A stretch of DNA of 64,000 bases, taken from Effrenium voratum. Its lineage: Eukaryota > Sar > Dinophyceae > Suessiales > Symbiodiniaceae. The stretch spans positions 117,001 through 181,000 of the forward strand of contig CAUJNA010000575.1 of NCBI GenBank assembly GCA_963377175.1. Direction: 5' to 3'. A program made the translations under genes and the position numbers. How positions within the stretch are numbered: the stretch's first letter is position 1; every line of letters begins with the position of its first letter. Positions 1-11,144 of the stretch are shown here, one piece after another. The notes under the pieces were generated by a model. That model was not told the origin of the DNA. It ran no database searches and saw only the letters and a list, made by a program, of their open reading frames with translations.

Positions 1-80
1 CCTGAGGAGCTCGGCGGCGCTGGCGTCTATTCCGTGGACCTCTGGCGTCGAGCGCTGTTGGAGGCCGGACAAAAGGGGCA
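1..80 (+). CDS. Possible host exon fragment at window edge
   Basis: The first ~80 bases have coding-like composition and are open in frame 1 (begins PEELGGAGVYSVDLW), with an in-frame stop not met until about 130. The family is not recognised and the 5' boundary lies outside the window. It could be the end of an exon of an upstream + strand host gene. Low confidence because only composition and openness support it. Confidence 0.25.
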
Positions 81-132
81 AGGGGATGAGCGGATGAGGT
101 CACGAGCTATTGGAAGAGTTTCAACCGACTGA

Positions 133-1317
133 AGTACATGGCTTCCGTTTGCTGACATGGCTATTTTTGAGTTTCCCTTGTTGGTTCTGAAGGGAATCGA
201 TTTCACTACAGGAAATACATTCGATTTGTTCCAAAGGGCCCCCCTGTGAGCCCTCGAATTCTACCCGCATGAAAGGACCTGAAGGTTTTGCGACCGGGTT
301 ACTCGTTGGCTTAGCCGAAAAACCCTCTTGTCAAGATCGTGGATATGCTCAGGCGCCCTTTTCCAGATCGATTGGCATTTCAGGTTTTGGTTTTGCTCCA
401 TGCTTGGGAGCGTCACCAAGAGGTGAAAGATCAAAGCCCGAGAACCGCTGGAGGTGGGAAGATCACGCACTACATTCGACCTAATTGTTTTCCTGCAACG
501 GACCAAGTTTTTCAGTGAGTGACCTGGTTGTGGAAGAAAATGTGGGTACCATCCCCCCCCCCCAAAGGACCATAGACTACATGGTTTTTGTCGGCTGAAC
601 CTCAAGTGAAGCTGTTTTGCTTGGACCTATCTCACAGCTTGTTTCATTTGTAAATCCTTGTGATGTCGACGTCGGAGAAGGATGACAGCACCAATCAGGG
701 CCACCTACAACCCCTCAAAATTGATCCAAAGTGGACCTCAAGTTAAGGGAAGGGGTGCTGAAGTGCAACATCAGCTTCGGAGTTGCTCGCCAAAAGACAC
801 GAAGTTCAGAAGCGATGCCTTGTCATTCTTGATTCCGGCTGGCGCATCTAGATGAGTCGCGAATCTAAATGGCCAAGGGCAGTAGGTTGATCAGTTGATT
901 TGTCCCAGGGTCTATGGAGCAAACTGCCAGCCCCACATCGGCATAATCTCTTAGTCTTCAAGAGACACATGGACTCAAACACCAGAAGATTACGTGGACG
1001 GCGTTTCTTGTTTTTTTTTTCCGCTCGCGTGATTAGCTGGGCCTTGCCGTTTGCGCCCCCTGGATTTCTGGCAAACAGGCGCAGCCAGGACACCGGGCGC
1101 GAGTCCGACCAAAAAGTATGGGGAGGGACCTGACGTCGGCCTGATATAGGTTTCCTTGACCAGATATGCAGGCTCTAAACGGGCCACGGTTTTAAAGCTG
1201 CGGGTGGGCGGAGCTGGTTGCCCAAGGGGAGGTTTAGAGAACAATTGTAGGGGTTTCTACGTAAGGCATGACCAGTCCCTGCACAGGGAGACTTGTTTGT
1301 CTTTTTGACTACACTCC
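133..1317. other. Host intron/intergenic DNA
   Basis: No convincing exon is seen. It contains a diverged repeat at about 140-240 that recurs at about 8,165-8,285 (shared TTCCCTTGTTGGTTCTGAAG-like core) and short C and T homopolymers (about 547-562 and 1,010-1,020). Short ORFs on both strands look incidental. Confidence 0.5.
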
Positions 1318-1470
1318 AGGGGTGCTTGTACATGCCCCTTTTACATACCCCTTGGGCACATGAATCCAAAAGGCCTGCGGATGTTCATACCCCTCTCCCC
1401 AAAACGGGTATATACCCCTTATAAAGCCGGGGAAGCAAAGGAACCGGTATGAACAAGGGGTATGTACTTC
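1318..1470. repeat. Small inverted-repeat element
   Basis: ACATACCCCTT near 1,342 and its inverted match AAGGGGTATGT near 1,457 bracket about 100 bases that are rich in ACCCCTT motifs. The layout is that of a short MITE-like element. No second full copy was identified. Confidence 0.35.
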
Positions 1471-1499
1471 CGCCCTTAGATGCGCGGGCTGTTTGCCAG

Positions 1500-1568
1500 G
1501 ACCCCTCCTGGAAGTATGACATGGTGCCGGAGATCATGGACGGCCACAACATCCTGGACTTTGTGGAT
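1500..1568 (+). CDS. Exon-like fragment resembling NOG1 GTPase C-terminal region
   Basis: After a CAG acceptor at 1,497-1,499 the frame reads a short peptide containing VPEIMDGHNILDFVDP. This resembles the conserved PEI-x-DGHNI-x-D-[FY]-[IV]-DP segment that follows the GTPase domain of nucleolar GTP-binding protein 1 (NOG1), a 60S ribosome-assembly factor. The frame reaches TAG at 1,587, so either a GC donor near 1,569 is used or the fragment is a pseudogene. The next candidate exon at 2,284 continues the expected NOG1 pattern (acidic helix after the DP). The match is from memory of the family; no GTP-binding motifs are in this window. Confidence 0.45.
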
Positions 1569-1626
1569 CCGGCGCGGGCCGCAGCATAGGAGGAGTTGGT
1601 GGCCAGATTTGGCAGGACTCCTTAAA

Positions 1627-1800
1627 AGAAATAGCAGTTGGCAACCATTTGAAGCATGTTTTGTTTGTTTCCCCAAAATAAAAGATACATCTTGGAAATC
1701 TTTGAAACATGTGGCTTTTTCAACACCAAAATGCAGGAAATACACAAATTGCATCAAATTGCACTGTTCAGGTGTAATGTAAGGATCCCTGGAGGCCTCC
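1627..1800. repeat. Dispersed repeat, copy 1
   Basis: A segment containing AAACATGTGGCTTTTTCAAC (about 1,706-1,725) followed by GTTCAGGTGTAA recurs at about 3,770-3,880 with similar spacing. Family unknown; a non-autonomous interspersed repeat is likely. Confidence 0.5.
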
Positions 1801-1839
1801 GCCAGGCCCAAACCTTGGGGTGCAAAGACGGGGGGAAGC

Positions 1840-2060
1840 AGGGATTCAGACCACTTTTTGGAGGGGAACATATTGGCAGAAAGGGGTTGATGAATCTGGC
1901 GCCATTCAGGGAAGCCAGTTTGCAGGGATACAGGGGGAACCAGGGATGCGGGAGGATTGCATCCGTTTGATGCAAGGGACTCAGTTTGATATGGGAAATG
2001 GCGCCAAGGGAATCCCCCGATATCCCCGCTCCGTATCCCCACTTGTTCGTTTGTCCAAAA
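1840..2060. repeat. Dispersed repeat, copy 1
   Basis: This stretch contains GATTCAGACCACTTTTTGGA, CATTCAGGGAAGCCAGTT and CCCCGCTCCGTATCCCC-like blocks in the same order as at about 10,640-10,770. It overlaps several incidental ORFs. Confidence 0.5.
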
Positions 2061-2283
2061 AGGGGCCTAAACTGTTTGACCCTGTTTCAAAGCGGCAAAG
2101 CGGCTTTCGGAAGGAAGCCGCCGAGTGAGTTGACTTGAAGCAATCGAGTCATGGCTTTGGTCGCACATCTGGCCTTTCCTGCGAGGTCACCCAACCGCAA
2201 CTCGTTTTTGGCGCTTCGGGGCAAGTTGTGTTCCGGGAAGAGAAGTGGGCGGGGGGTCTGGTGTTGAGTCACGGGTTGCCTAG

Positions 2284-2346
2284 GACATCGACAACACCAT
2301 CGCCAGACTAGAGAAGGAGGAGGCGCGAAAAGTGGATGATGAAGTC
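2284..2346 (+). CDS. Exon-like fragment, possible NOG1 continuation
   Basis: After TAG at 2,281-2,283 (acceptor AG) the frame reads a charged helix beginning DIDNTIARLEKEEARK. NOG1 proteins carry an acidic helix of the type DPDI-x-KLEELEREE directly after the DGHNI-DF-DP block, so this could be the next exon after the one at 1,500. The donor is not clear. Assignment is inference from pattern order only. Confidence 0.35.
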
Positions 2347-3212
2347 GCGTGGTTGGCCTTTTTCAGGTTGAAGTGGGCGTGGTGAACACCCACTTTTGGT
2401 CAAAGGAAGACATAAGTAGATGCCAGGGACGTTCAACATGATAGGAACGTAGGGCTTTGGCGCGGAGCTGGAAATTGAGGTGGGTAACCTCACCCTGACT
2501 TTCTTCTACTCCCTCATCTTTTAAGAGAGGATTTCTTGGACTTTAGCTGAGTCTCCGCCCAAAATCCCGTGACCGGATTCGGTAGAGTTCTGCATTCTCT
2601 CGGTGCCCAGAGCGCGGGGCTGGACAGGGGCAGATCGGGCCTGTCACACCTAGGCCTGCGGTTGAACCAGGGTGGGACTGAACCCACACCAGTCCAGAAC
2701 AACTGCAGAAATGTTGGCGCTCACACAAAGCAAGGAGGCAAAAGGGTGTTGAGTGCTGTTGGGTTGAGGGTAATTAAACGCCTTCTGGCATTTTCCCATT
2801 TGCCGACATAACTGTAGCGAGCATGAGCATCTCACCGGCATGCCTCTGCCGTTTCGACCAGACAAGCACGTTCCTTTGCGTTGTGGCGACTCTTTGTTGT
2901 TTGGCGAAGCGGCATTTTCTCGAAGCGGTTGTCGCGCGTTTGTTTTTTTCTTTCTTTTTTTATGTGTGTGGGGAGGTGCAGTGTCTGGGTTAAAAGCCAG
3001 GGACAGCCCCTTGGTTCTCATTGGCTGGCATTGCTTTCTCTTTCGGATGACCAGAGACCCCTCCCCAAACCTTTTCTTCAGAGCCGGCACCTGAAAAGGG
3101 ACAAGTAAGTATAGGTACTTGTACGTACCCAGATTCCCCATGGCTTCGTGTTTTGGAGCCGGCTCCCCGAATCCACTATATACCAAAGAGGGGGTGGAGC
3201 TCAACATTTCAG
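2347..3212. other. Host non-coding DNA
   Basis: Nothing beyond incidental ORFs and a T-rich tract at about 2,940-2,960 is seen. Confidence 0.4.
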
Positions 3213-3286
3213 CACATCCGGCTTGCCCGACAGGAGCTTCTCAATGCGGAGGCGAGCCTGGGAGATGACGACCAGGCGTGCGCCGG
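3213..3286 (+). CDS. Possible host exon
   Basis: A TTTCAG acceptor is followed by an open helix-rich peptide starting HIRLARQELLNAEASLGDDD, then by a GT donor candidate near 3,287. Family not recognised. It might belong to the same + strand gene as the NOG1-like fragments upstream. Confidence 0.35.
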
Positions 3287-3769
3287 GTGTGATGGCTATT
3301 TCTGGGGCCAAAGTGAATTCCTTTCTTTTTTTGAACGGGTGCCCTTGTTTTTGAAGACACCCCAATGAATTTGTCCATTCCGAAGGAGCAGCAATGAAGA
3401 GCCCTTGTACCTTTGACAATTTTAATACTTGGTTGCACTTAGCTTCATGAGGGTTTGAGGCAAAATGCCAATAAAGACCTTTATGGGCATAGAGCCAAGA
3501 AACAATGGGCTGTGTGGGCGCTCAAATGGGCGCACGTCTTTTCTACTCAGCCGGAAAACTGGTGGTTTTCCTGTATGTTTCCCATTAAGCACCCACCAAC
3601 CAGGGGTACCAACTCGACCAAAAACTCACCCGACCACTGGTGACCCTCAGCTTGGATTAGGCCAGAGGAACCCAAGAAAGACCCAGGAAAAGCTTGCTGG
3701 TGCTCAGAAGGGAATGTGAGAATGAACCGGTTTTGTGGATTCCCTTAAAGGAAGCCACCACAGGGCTCC

Positions 3770-3880
3770 TTAGAAGAAAATCATTTTGCAACCATTTGAA
3801 ACATGTGGCTTTTTCAACACCAAAATAAAGAGAAACCACCATTTACAAGGCAATGTTCAGGTGTATAAATGTAAGGACCC
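3770..3880. repeat. Dispersed repeat, copy 2
   Basis: Second copy of the repeat at 1,627-1,800, sharing the AAACATGTGGCTTTTTCAAC core and the GTTCAGGTGTA block. Confidence 0.5.
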
Positions 3881-5270
3881 CTGCACCAGTTGGATGGTTT
3901 ACAGGGTCATTCCCAGATTCCCTGCTTATCGCACCAGCCAGAAAATACTCCACCTGAGAAAGCCAGATCCACCCGGATCGGATTTATGGCACCCCCTACA
4001 CCAATTCTGCGAGCAAGCCACTCCTGGCAGGGCAAGCTCCAGAAAACGGTTTGGAGGTGGCTTTTGCGGATCCACCCCTGTGGAATATTCAACGAGTACT
4101 ATAAGATTGTTTAAACAAAAAAAACATAGGGAAGAACTGGTGAAATCCACAAATCCACGCCACTAGGGTAACCCCGAAGGCAACATGCGGATATGCCACC
4201 GCTAGGGGTTTTGTAGGCGGAAACCATCTTAGACCGTTTTTCCACCATGGGTGCCTGGCTGGAAACTGGGGTCCGGCCCGAAGCTCTGATTTCCTGGATC
4301 CCGGGATGGGCTTTGGATCTGTGAAAGCGGATCCATGCGTAGCTCCAGGGCTAGTCTTTGGTCACGAATTGCAAAGCCTTGGTCCATCGAGGTCCCACTC
4401 AGTCTCCTTCCTGATTTCAGATGCGAGGGAGCTCAAAACTGGTTTTCAGATGCTCACCAAAGGGTTTCAACCAACTCACGACCAGCAATCTGACAGGTGA
4501 TTCGGCAGTACAAGAAGACTCAACACGTGCTGGATGAGGTTCACAGCAGGCGGGTTCAATCCCAGTCTCGTGGATGGACACCTGTTGTGTCACTGGATCC
4601 CATTTTAGTGAAGATCTCGAGGGGTTCTCAAGGAACCACCGTTTCGACTTGCAGAGTAAGTATGAGAAAACGTTACTTTCAGTGGATCCAGGAATCCCCA
4701 CTTAGTTCTGTTGCAACTGGGTTGCCCAGGTCAAGCAGTTGCCAACTGGGCCCCTGTTGTTTGAATCAACAACCGTTGCATTTCTTCAGTTTCATTTCAC
4801 CATAGACAAGGGGTCCCTTTCCAAGTTCGCGTACAAAAAACTGCACGCATGCAGCAAATCCGGCAGACTTGGTTCCGCCATTCTATGGATCATCCTTCGC
4901 CAAGTGAGGCTTGAGGCGCTTCCCAGCCATCCCCTGGTTTGAAGCTTTTAGTGTTCAGTGGGGAAGCTCAATTTAAGCCACTAAAAGTTTTCTTCTGCCT
5001 AATACCCAAGCCCTTGATGTTACCCTGTGAACAATCACAGTGAAGAGGTTCTTCCGAGAGGATGGTCTCAGCCCTTTTATCCACTTCCATCAGACATATG
5101 TCTGATGGGCAAACAGGGTAGGACAACTCTCCAAAATCAAATGTCAACAACTTCATCTAAGTGTTTGTTGTTGCTTTTTTGTAAATGTAGCCTGGATGAT
5201 GAATCCGAATCATCTACTTCTTGGTCCACCCTGCACCTCCAATTTGCAGATCCCTGCCCCGTCCCCCCAG
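3881..5270. other. Host non-coding DNA
   Basis: No exon is supported. At about 4,940-4,995 there is a TTTAGTG...CACTAAAAG inverted pair of the kind also seen near 11,900, 14,590 and 25,970 (GGGATTTCCATTTAACCC-like blocks), a short dispersed repeat family. Confidence 0.4.
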
Positions 5271-5340
5271 GATGCGTCAGAAGCGCGTGGAGCGCAGACT
5301 GGAGAAGTCCAAGCGCAACACCCAGATGTTCCATGAGTAG
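5271..5340 (+). CDS. Possible terminal host exon, basic C-terminus
   Basis: A polypyrimidine tract and CCCCCCAG acceptor precede a strongly basic open frame (MRQKRVERRLEKSKRNTQMF) that ends with TAG at 5,338-5,340. It looks like a last coding exon. A highly basic helix of this sort occurs in ribosome-assembly proteins, but no family is assigned. Confidence 0.4.
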
Positions 5341-5356
5341 AATGACCGCGAAGAAA

Positions 5357-5411
5357 CCATCCAACGGGTGGTGTCCATCCAACGGGTGGTGTCCATCCAA
5401 CGGGTGGTTTC
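5357..5411. repeat. 18-bp tandem repeat, three copies
   Basis: CCATCCAACGGGTGGTGT is repeated three times head to tail, with a diverged fourth copy near 5,440. Each unit contains CCAACGGGTGG, an imperfect palindrome. Confidence 0.85.
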
Positions 5412-6426
5412 ATGAGGGAATGAGGGAAGGACCCCTATAAGCCATCCAACTGGTGGTTTCCTTTTTTCGGGAATCTCCAGGTTGATTCCCTCATCCCTAC
5501 TGAGCACCATCAAGAAAAAACAGAAGAGAAGACACGGTTCTTGAAGTTTCGGTCGGGGGCTCAGACATTTACATGGATTCGTGTCAACACATGTTCAGAA
5601 GTTTCGTAGACATCGGGGTTTGAGTTGTTTTTCCCCGTACCACCATTTGGAGGTAATTTTGAGGATGTGAACTTGACTGGTCCAGTGGAAGTCAAAGACC
5701 AATTGCACAGTTTTTTTCCTGATGCTTCAATGGCCCTTGCCATTGCACGCTCAATTGTCCCTGGGATGTCTTGAGGCCTTCCACTTGTGCCTTTTGGCTT
5801 TTGTTTGCCAAAAGGTTCACTGGCAAAGACAGATCGGCATGCGATTCTGTGAATTTTCTATGCTGCTTGTTTCTCCGTTGTTGTTCCTGGGGGTATGATG
5901 AGTGTGTGGGTGGTTGACGTAGAGGCCCGAGTCGGTTTGAAGTCTCAAACCGGTACTTTTGTTCTTGACTCCGGGCTCGGATTGCCTGCCACAGCCTTCA
6001 GGGTCTTTTGTTTACCCGTTTCTGATTTTCTGGATCGGTTAGACAACCAAAAGAACACCACCCCTTTGTTTCCATATCTCATACGCATATAGTATGCTGT
6101 CCATTTAGCTGCTTTCTTTTTATGGGGCTCAAAGATGGTTGGTGGGCATGAATCTATATGTCCATTTGCTCAATAATATGTTGTGTGTGTTTCCACTTGC
6201 TGTTCTTTTTTTTACAGGAAAACCATCACCACTGGAAATACGTTCTCATTTTCTCCAGTGGGCGCAAACAAAATGGAATCTGAAGGGTGTCATACCCATG
6301 CTCGTGAATTTGGGCTTGCACTGGCAGCTGGCCTGGACTCAGGAATGGGCTGCCGAAGCTGCGCAAGAATCAGAAGAAGGGGGAGGAGGCGTTTTTGGCT
6401 TCCTTCAAACCCCACAAAGGGAACCT

Positions 6427-6550
6427 CTAGGGGTTGATTCCTTTTCCATTCTTTTCAGCCATCGCTCTTTTCAAAAAACAGCCATTCCCCAGGGTGTTTG
6501 GTGGTTCTCTAGAAAGAAGGATCCCTGGAAAGAACGGGGAAGCTACCCCC
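6427..6550 (+). repeat. MITE-like family with CTAGGGGTTGATTCC end, copy 1
   Basis: It starts CTAGGGGTTGATTCC and contains TTCAACCAT-like, GGTGTTTGGTGGTT and ATCCCTGGAAAGAACGGGGA blocks. The same layout recurs at 15,113, 49,815 and 60,658 and in reverse at about 23,204-23,336. At 60,658-60,768 both ends are clearly inverted (CTAGGG / CCCCTAG). Confidence 0.6.
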
Positions 6551-7239
6551 AGACTTACAAAAGCGACGTACCCATTCCTGCAGTGGCCCCCTCCCCAAAA
6601 AAAGTGTAGGAAAGGTGATTCAAGCCATGTTGGGGAGCAAACTGCCGCGAGATCTGCGAACGGGTTGGAGAAGTTTAGTCGGACGTTTTTTTTTTCAGGG
6701 GATGCAAAGCGTGCGCTGGAGACGTGCCGGTTCATTGGTCTCATTCGGACTGAGAAATGTTTTGATTCAAACGATCTCTGAGCCCATGAATCCAGCACTT
6801 GACTGCCGCGCTGTGGCCACTATGGGTTTCCCAGGAAGCAACCGACTGACAGACCTCTTTCTGCATGCATAATGCTGCATAATGATGAAAAAACATCGAA
6901 AAAACAAAAAGCAAAAGCGGAACTTGAAAAAACACAAGAGAAATCAACTAACCCGACAAACCGACAAACAGAGAACTCCGCAGGAGTTTAGCATGCTTTC
7001 AGTGGGAGCAGGGGTTTCCCTTGCAGGCTCTAGAGGTCAAGCCCTCCAATCAGCCGACCCCGATTTTTTTGAGGCCCTTGACATGTCGCCTTTTCGAGGA
7101 CAAAAGCCGCTGGCCGGGAGGGAATTCTTGAGATCCCACTTTGCTTGCTTCTTTTGGCGCGCCTCGTCCTCGCCTAGGCAACGGCCTGCCTGAAAAGAAT
7201 CCCCCCTTCTGCTCGGCCGAAACAAATTTCCATGGACGG

Positions 7240-7330
7240 ACCCCACCCCACCCCACCCACCACCCCCACCCCCACCCCCACCCCCCCCACCTCACCTCAC
7301 CCCACCCCAATCCACCCCACCCACCCACAG
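7240..7330. repeat. CCCCAC-type simple repeat
   Basis: A run of CCCCAC/CCCACC units about 90 bp long, preceding a possible exon. Its G-rich complement could form quadruplexes. Confidence 0.85.
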
Positions 7331-7369
7331 TGTTTTGTTTGGCTTCCTTCCAACAACCTCCCAGCAAAA

Positions 7370-7500
7370 CCCGGAAGCGGAAGCAAGTGGACCCTCGGAT
7401 GCGATTTCTGCGCGAGTCGGAAGGTCGAGGAGCAGCTCAATAGCCTGGGCTACGATGGGGCCAAGGCGGGCTGCCTTCGGTCTTCCATGGCTCGGCTTGC
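7370..7500 (+). CDS. Possible host exon, frame uncertain
   Basis: GC content rises and two frames are open. One contains VEEQLNSLGYDGAKAG, which loosely recalls the LGxDP helix near the NOG1 C-terminus. Acceptor candidate CCTCCCAG at about 7,357-7,364. Frame and boundaries could not be decided. Confidence 0.25.
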
Positions 7501-8409
7501 TTGCTGCGAGAGGTCAGGTGGATTTTATATTAGTCAACCTCAGTTTATGAATAGGGGGGGCTGCTTTCCCCTGGGTGAAATGTGGGGAATCAGACTCCTT
7601 GACCAGTTTTGGAGGGGCCAAAAACCAGCCCCCTATTAGTAAACGGGGGTTGATCAATAAATATGGGATCAACATTAGGGAATGACCACTTCTGGGTGTT
7701 GTGAATGAACCGGAGGATTCCTGAATAAAGGAAACCATAGGTTGGATGGTGTTTTTGAGATCATTCCATGTCTCATTCCCTGCTCAAAACCAAACCGGAG
7801 CCATCTCTCCTCAAATGGCCATCGTTTCAAGGGAAACCACCAGTAAATTGAGCAACTTTTGATTTGGGGAAGGAAATCCAGTGACCCCGGACCCCTGTTT
7901 TGCTGCCTTTTTTTTTGCGAGTCTCCCTTCAGGTTGATATCTGAGAATCCAGGCAACCCTGGAGCCATTTGGCTTGGCCATTTTTGGTGAAGGGTTGAAC
8001 CCACGGTTGCTTCGCCGCACCGAACAAATGTTGTCGCGATTTCCCAGCCAGCAAGTGGGAAGAGTCCTCGCAAACTGGGAGTCTCTTCCTGCTACCTGCT
8101 AACCTGCCTGGGTTTGGGAGTTTTCTTTGGGGGGTTGGGGTTGGGAAGGGGGAATTATATGAGTAACCTTGAGGGGCCGACATAGTTTCCGCTTGCTGAA
8201 ATGAATGTGTTTGATTTTCCCCTGTTGGTGCTAAAGGGAATCTATCACCTGGACATATGTTCAAATGTTGTCCAAGGGGCGAAGAAGCAAATGGAAGCCT
8301 CGTTTTGCCCATAGCCGGGCAACACAAAACACCTCAGAGCTTCGGGTAGATGAATTTATCTTTTCGGAGCTGGTACCCCTTGTGTGCGGTTTTAAAGGGA
8401 AAACAAAAC

Positions 8410-8460
8410 TCAGTTGTTCAGTGGCACCGATTCCTTTTCCGTCTTTTTTCAAGCCATTCC
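8410..8460 (+). repeat. CAGTTGTTCAGTG MITE, half copy
   Basis: It begins CTCAGTTGTTCAGTGGCACC like the full copy starting 70 bases downstream but lacks the right end. This is a truncated or partially duplicated copy. Confidence 0.7.
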
Positions 8461-8479
8461 AATGCTGTTGTTTGTTCAA

Positions 8480-8587
8480 CTCAGTTGTTCAGTGGCACCC
8501 GTTTTCCCTTTTTTTTGTGGCTGCCCCACTAAAAATGGCCTTCCCAAAAAGGGTTCCCTTTTTTTCCAGGGTCACTGAACAACTGAG
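8480..8587 (+). repeat. CAGTTGTTCAGTG MITE, full copy
   Basis: The left end CTCAGTTGTTCAGTGGCACC and right end GGGTCACTGAACAACTGAG are inverted repeats. The middle holds the family core GTGGCTGCCCCACTAAAAAT and a run of TTCCCTTTTTTTCC. About 108 bp, no coding capacity: a typical non-autonomous DNA transposon. Confidence 0.85.
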
Positions 8588-9163
8588 AAAAGGAAGTCCG
8601 CCATCTTTGGGGCGGCCCTACAAGACACAGCCAGATAGCAATGCACTTGGGGGTTGATTCGATCCTCATGTCTCAAGTCTTTCAGTTCGCATGTTTTGTA
8701 TTGGTCGCCTTATTTCAGTTTTCTGTGGCCATCAGCAAATGAGTTTAGTACCTGTGGTTCGCCAATTTTAGATCTCCGTGTTGCATCGGACAGTACCCGG
8801 ACAAATGGCACGACCTCATTTGTGGGTTCCAGGTCAATTTGTGGACATCAAAGGGAAACGGAAGCTTCAGGATTTGACGCCCCCTTAGAACCAGTCAACA
8901 TGGGCAGTTGTGATGCGGAGGTCGAACCCTTGAAATTCATGGGGGCTTCCCATGGAGAATCTCAACGCACCTTGGAAGAACTTGTTATGGCGACCCTGTG
9001 ACTGAGACATCAACGCCCGTGATCCCCAGAAGCGCAACTTGGGTCTCGACACGGGAAGGCTTCTTTTGACAGCTCATGTGAATCAAAGGGCACTCTTTCG
9101 GGACCAAGGGGACGTGTGCAAGTGGACGTGTTGCTTGGGTTATCTCTTGTTCTGCAACGGAAA
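8588..9163. other. Host non-coding DNA
   Basis: Nothing recognisable beyond short incidental ORFs. Confidence 0.4.
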
Positions 9164-9285
9164 CTAGGTCCCCCAGTAGTGCCCTTTTACCTTTTTTTGG
9201 AGTTTTGGGTTCCCCTTCTAAAATAGACAAAACCGAAGAAAAAGAAACGGTACCCTTCTTCTAAGCTCTCTACTGGAGGACCTAG
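9164..9285 (+). repeat. CTAGGT...ACCTAG MITE-like element, copy 1
   Basis: Ends CTAGGTCCCC and ACCTAG are inverted. The interior has AGTAGTGCCCTTTTACC and CTAAAATAGAC, as at 11,145-11,259. A diverged relative lies at about 21,465-21,585. Confidence 0.7.
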
Positions 9286-9469
9286 GAAAACCAAAAAAAC
9301 ATCACGCAGTGCCCCATGTGCCGTTCGAAGGTGAGAGGACGATCTGCTTCAAAGAAGCGGGGCACGTCCTTGTTGAGCAGTGGCCTCAGGTCTGAAGGAA
9401 CGACATGGCAGGAGTTTTCCTGAAAGCCAACAAGGAGGGATCCGGGTTTGAGGTAATTCTGGGCCTGTG

Positions 9470-9610
9470 TCTTTTTCGAGGGCACCATTTTTTGAGGCAC
9501 CATTTTTTGAGGGCACATTTTTTTAGAGGGCGTTTGTCTTTTTTGAGAGCACCATTTTTCGGAGGGCGCCACTTGTTTTAGGTCTTTTGTCTTTTTGAGG
9601 GCACCATTTT
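9470..9610. repeat. Degenerate GAGGGCACCATTTTTT tandem repeat
   Basis: Several imperfect copies of GAGGGCACCATTTTTT follow one another with drift. Non-coding. Confidence 0.6.
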
Positions 9611-9675
9611 CTCGGGGGCACCCCGAGTTTTGTTTGTTTGTTCCTAGGTTTGGCGAGCTGGGTTGTGGAAGAGTC

Positions 9676-9722
9676 CCCCGGTCGGTCGGTCGTTCGGTCG
9701 GTCGGTCGTCGGTCGGTCGTCG
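9676..9722. repeat. GGTC microsatellite
   Basis: (CGGT)n / (GGTC)n simple repeat about 45 bp long with one interruption. Confidence 0.85.
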
Positions 9723-10639
9723 GGTGTGGCTGCTTTTTGGCGTTCGCGGCTTTTTGGGTGCTTTGGTGGCTTTTGGCGGTCTTGTCGTGGCTTTGGCTTC
9801 AAACATCCTGAGCTAGCATCACTGCCAGGACAGTGTTTTCAACCCACCCCAACACATTTGTTTGTGTTTTTTTTCATTTGCAAACCTTCATTTTGGGGGG
9901 GTCCCCGCCAAAAAGTCCGCAATGGAAAGAGCCGATTCGCGTCGGAAGTGAGCATTGCTTTTGAAGACAGTCAGACGTTCTCGGATACCTATCCTTCCCT
10001 TTGGGTACCAGTCGGCCTATGTCGGCCTGCGAGTCGCACCAAGGCCCATTGAAAGTTCCGTAAGACTTCTCCATGGTTTTCCAGAGGTGGACAACTTCCA
10101 ACGGCCGATTTAAGTGAAGTGGATGTGGCTCAAAAATGGGGGTCCAAAGTTGGAACCCTGGAAAATAGAAAGGTCGACTGAAACCTACCCTTTCCCCGGC
10201 TGCGGAATTTTGAGCCACACCCAAGTGATTGTTTTGCTTGGTTGATCCGGGTGCGTTTTGTTTTGCCATGGCGAGACGATGTGTCCCTTGGTTTGGCCTT
10301 GGAGAAGGTCGCTGTGCCGGGAGAACTCCAACCCTTTGGTTTTTGGTAGGTGCCAGGGAATCTCCCGGCACATGCAAGGGAGAAACCTACCAAAGAGCAA
10401 TGTCACGGGAGTTTCTCAAAATGGTGGAAGCCCCTTGTGGGTGGCTTTACGGGAAAAGCAAAAGAGCACAGGCCGTTTGGCGTTCCCCCATGCCCAAGGA
10501 AAGCGAAAGCACGATGTCGCCGCTGGCGGGGAGGAGGAGGCACGGACTTGCACGCTTTGGGGTTGCCAAAGGATGTTTGGTTCAGGGAAACCAACTAGGG
10601 ATATTCGGGGGATTCCCCTGAATGTTGACCGTGCCCCTG

Positions 10640-10770
10640 GTTTTACTGGGGATTCAGACCACTTTTGGAGGGGAATCATATTGAGTCACAGGCGTTGACT
10701 AATCCGGGGTCGACATTCAGGGAAGCCAGTTGGCGGCAAGGGAATCCCCCCATATCCCCGCTTGTTCGTT
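10640..10770. repeat. Dispersed repeat, copy 2
   Basis: Shares GATTCAGACCACTTTTGGAG, CATTCAGGGAAGCCAGTT and CATATCCCCGCTTGTTCGTT with the segment at 1,840-2,060. Confidence 0.5.
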
Positions 10771-10937
10771 GTCCAATTGGTGCTTGATTCGGCATACGGC
10801 TTGGCTCTTGATCCGAACGTGGACTGAGACCCCATCCGTTGATTTCGTCAACGGCCCCTTTGATCCGAACGTCCCAACGAAGACCTTTAAGTGGAAAATC
10901 CTCGGGTCGAACTGGGTCAAGGGAAGAGTTTTGTTTT

Positions 10938-11048
10938 GGTCCAACAGTATGCTTTTTTGACACCATTTGATTTAAGAGTCTAAGGAAAGTGTCCTTAGAC
11001 TCTTAAATGAAATGGTGTCAAAAGCACACTGTTGGACCTGATTTCATG
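10938..11048. repeat. Fold-back element with ~50-bp arms
   Basis: GGTCCAACAG at the left and CTGTTGGACC at the right are the outer ends of a nearly perfect hairpin. The inner arms (GACACCATTT.., TTTAAGAGTCTAAGGA) are matched by TCCTTAGACTCTTAAA and AAATGGTGTC around a loop of a few bases. Only one copy is seen here. Confidence 0.9.
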
Positions 11049-11144
11049 TGGCCCCCGCCCCTCCCCAGAACAGTCAAACCCGTGCTCCCGGGTCCTGAAT
11101 AATGGCCTGCCAGGGAGCTTGGATGACAAAAAAGTATTGCTTTA

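Larger units (their letters stand above)
5412..7359. other. Host non-coding DNA with repeats
   Basis: No exon is supported. It includes a MITE-like copy at 6,427-6,550 and a C-rich CCCCAC array at 7,240-7,330. The incidental ORFs on both strands have no family resemblance. Confidence 0.4.

Noticed and set aside
4530..4570. tRNA-like TPsiC arm (GGGTTCAATCCC-like)
   Set aside because: No matching acceptor, D and anticodon arms could be drawn around it.
7240..7330. Possible telomere-like or CRISPR-like repeat
   Set aside because: It is a simple C-rich microsatellite; no spacer/repeat architecture exists here or elsewhere in the window.
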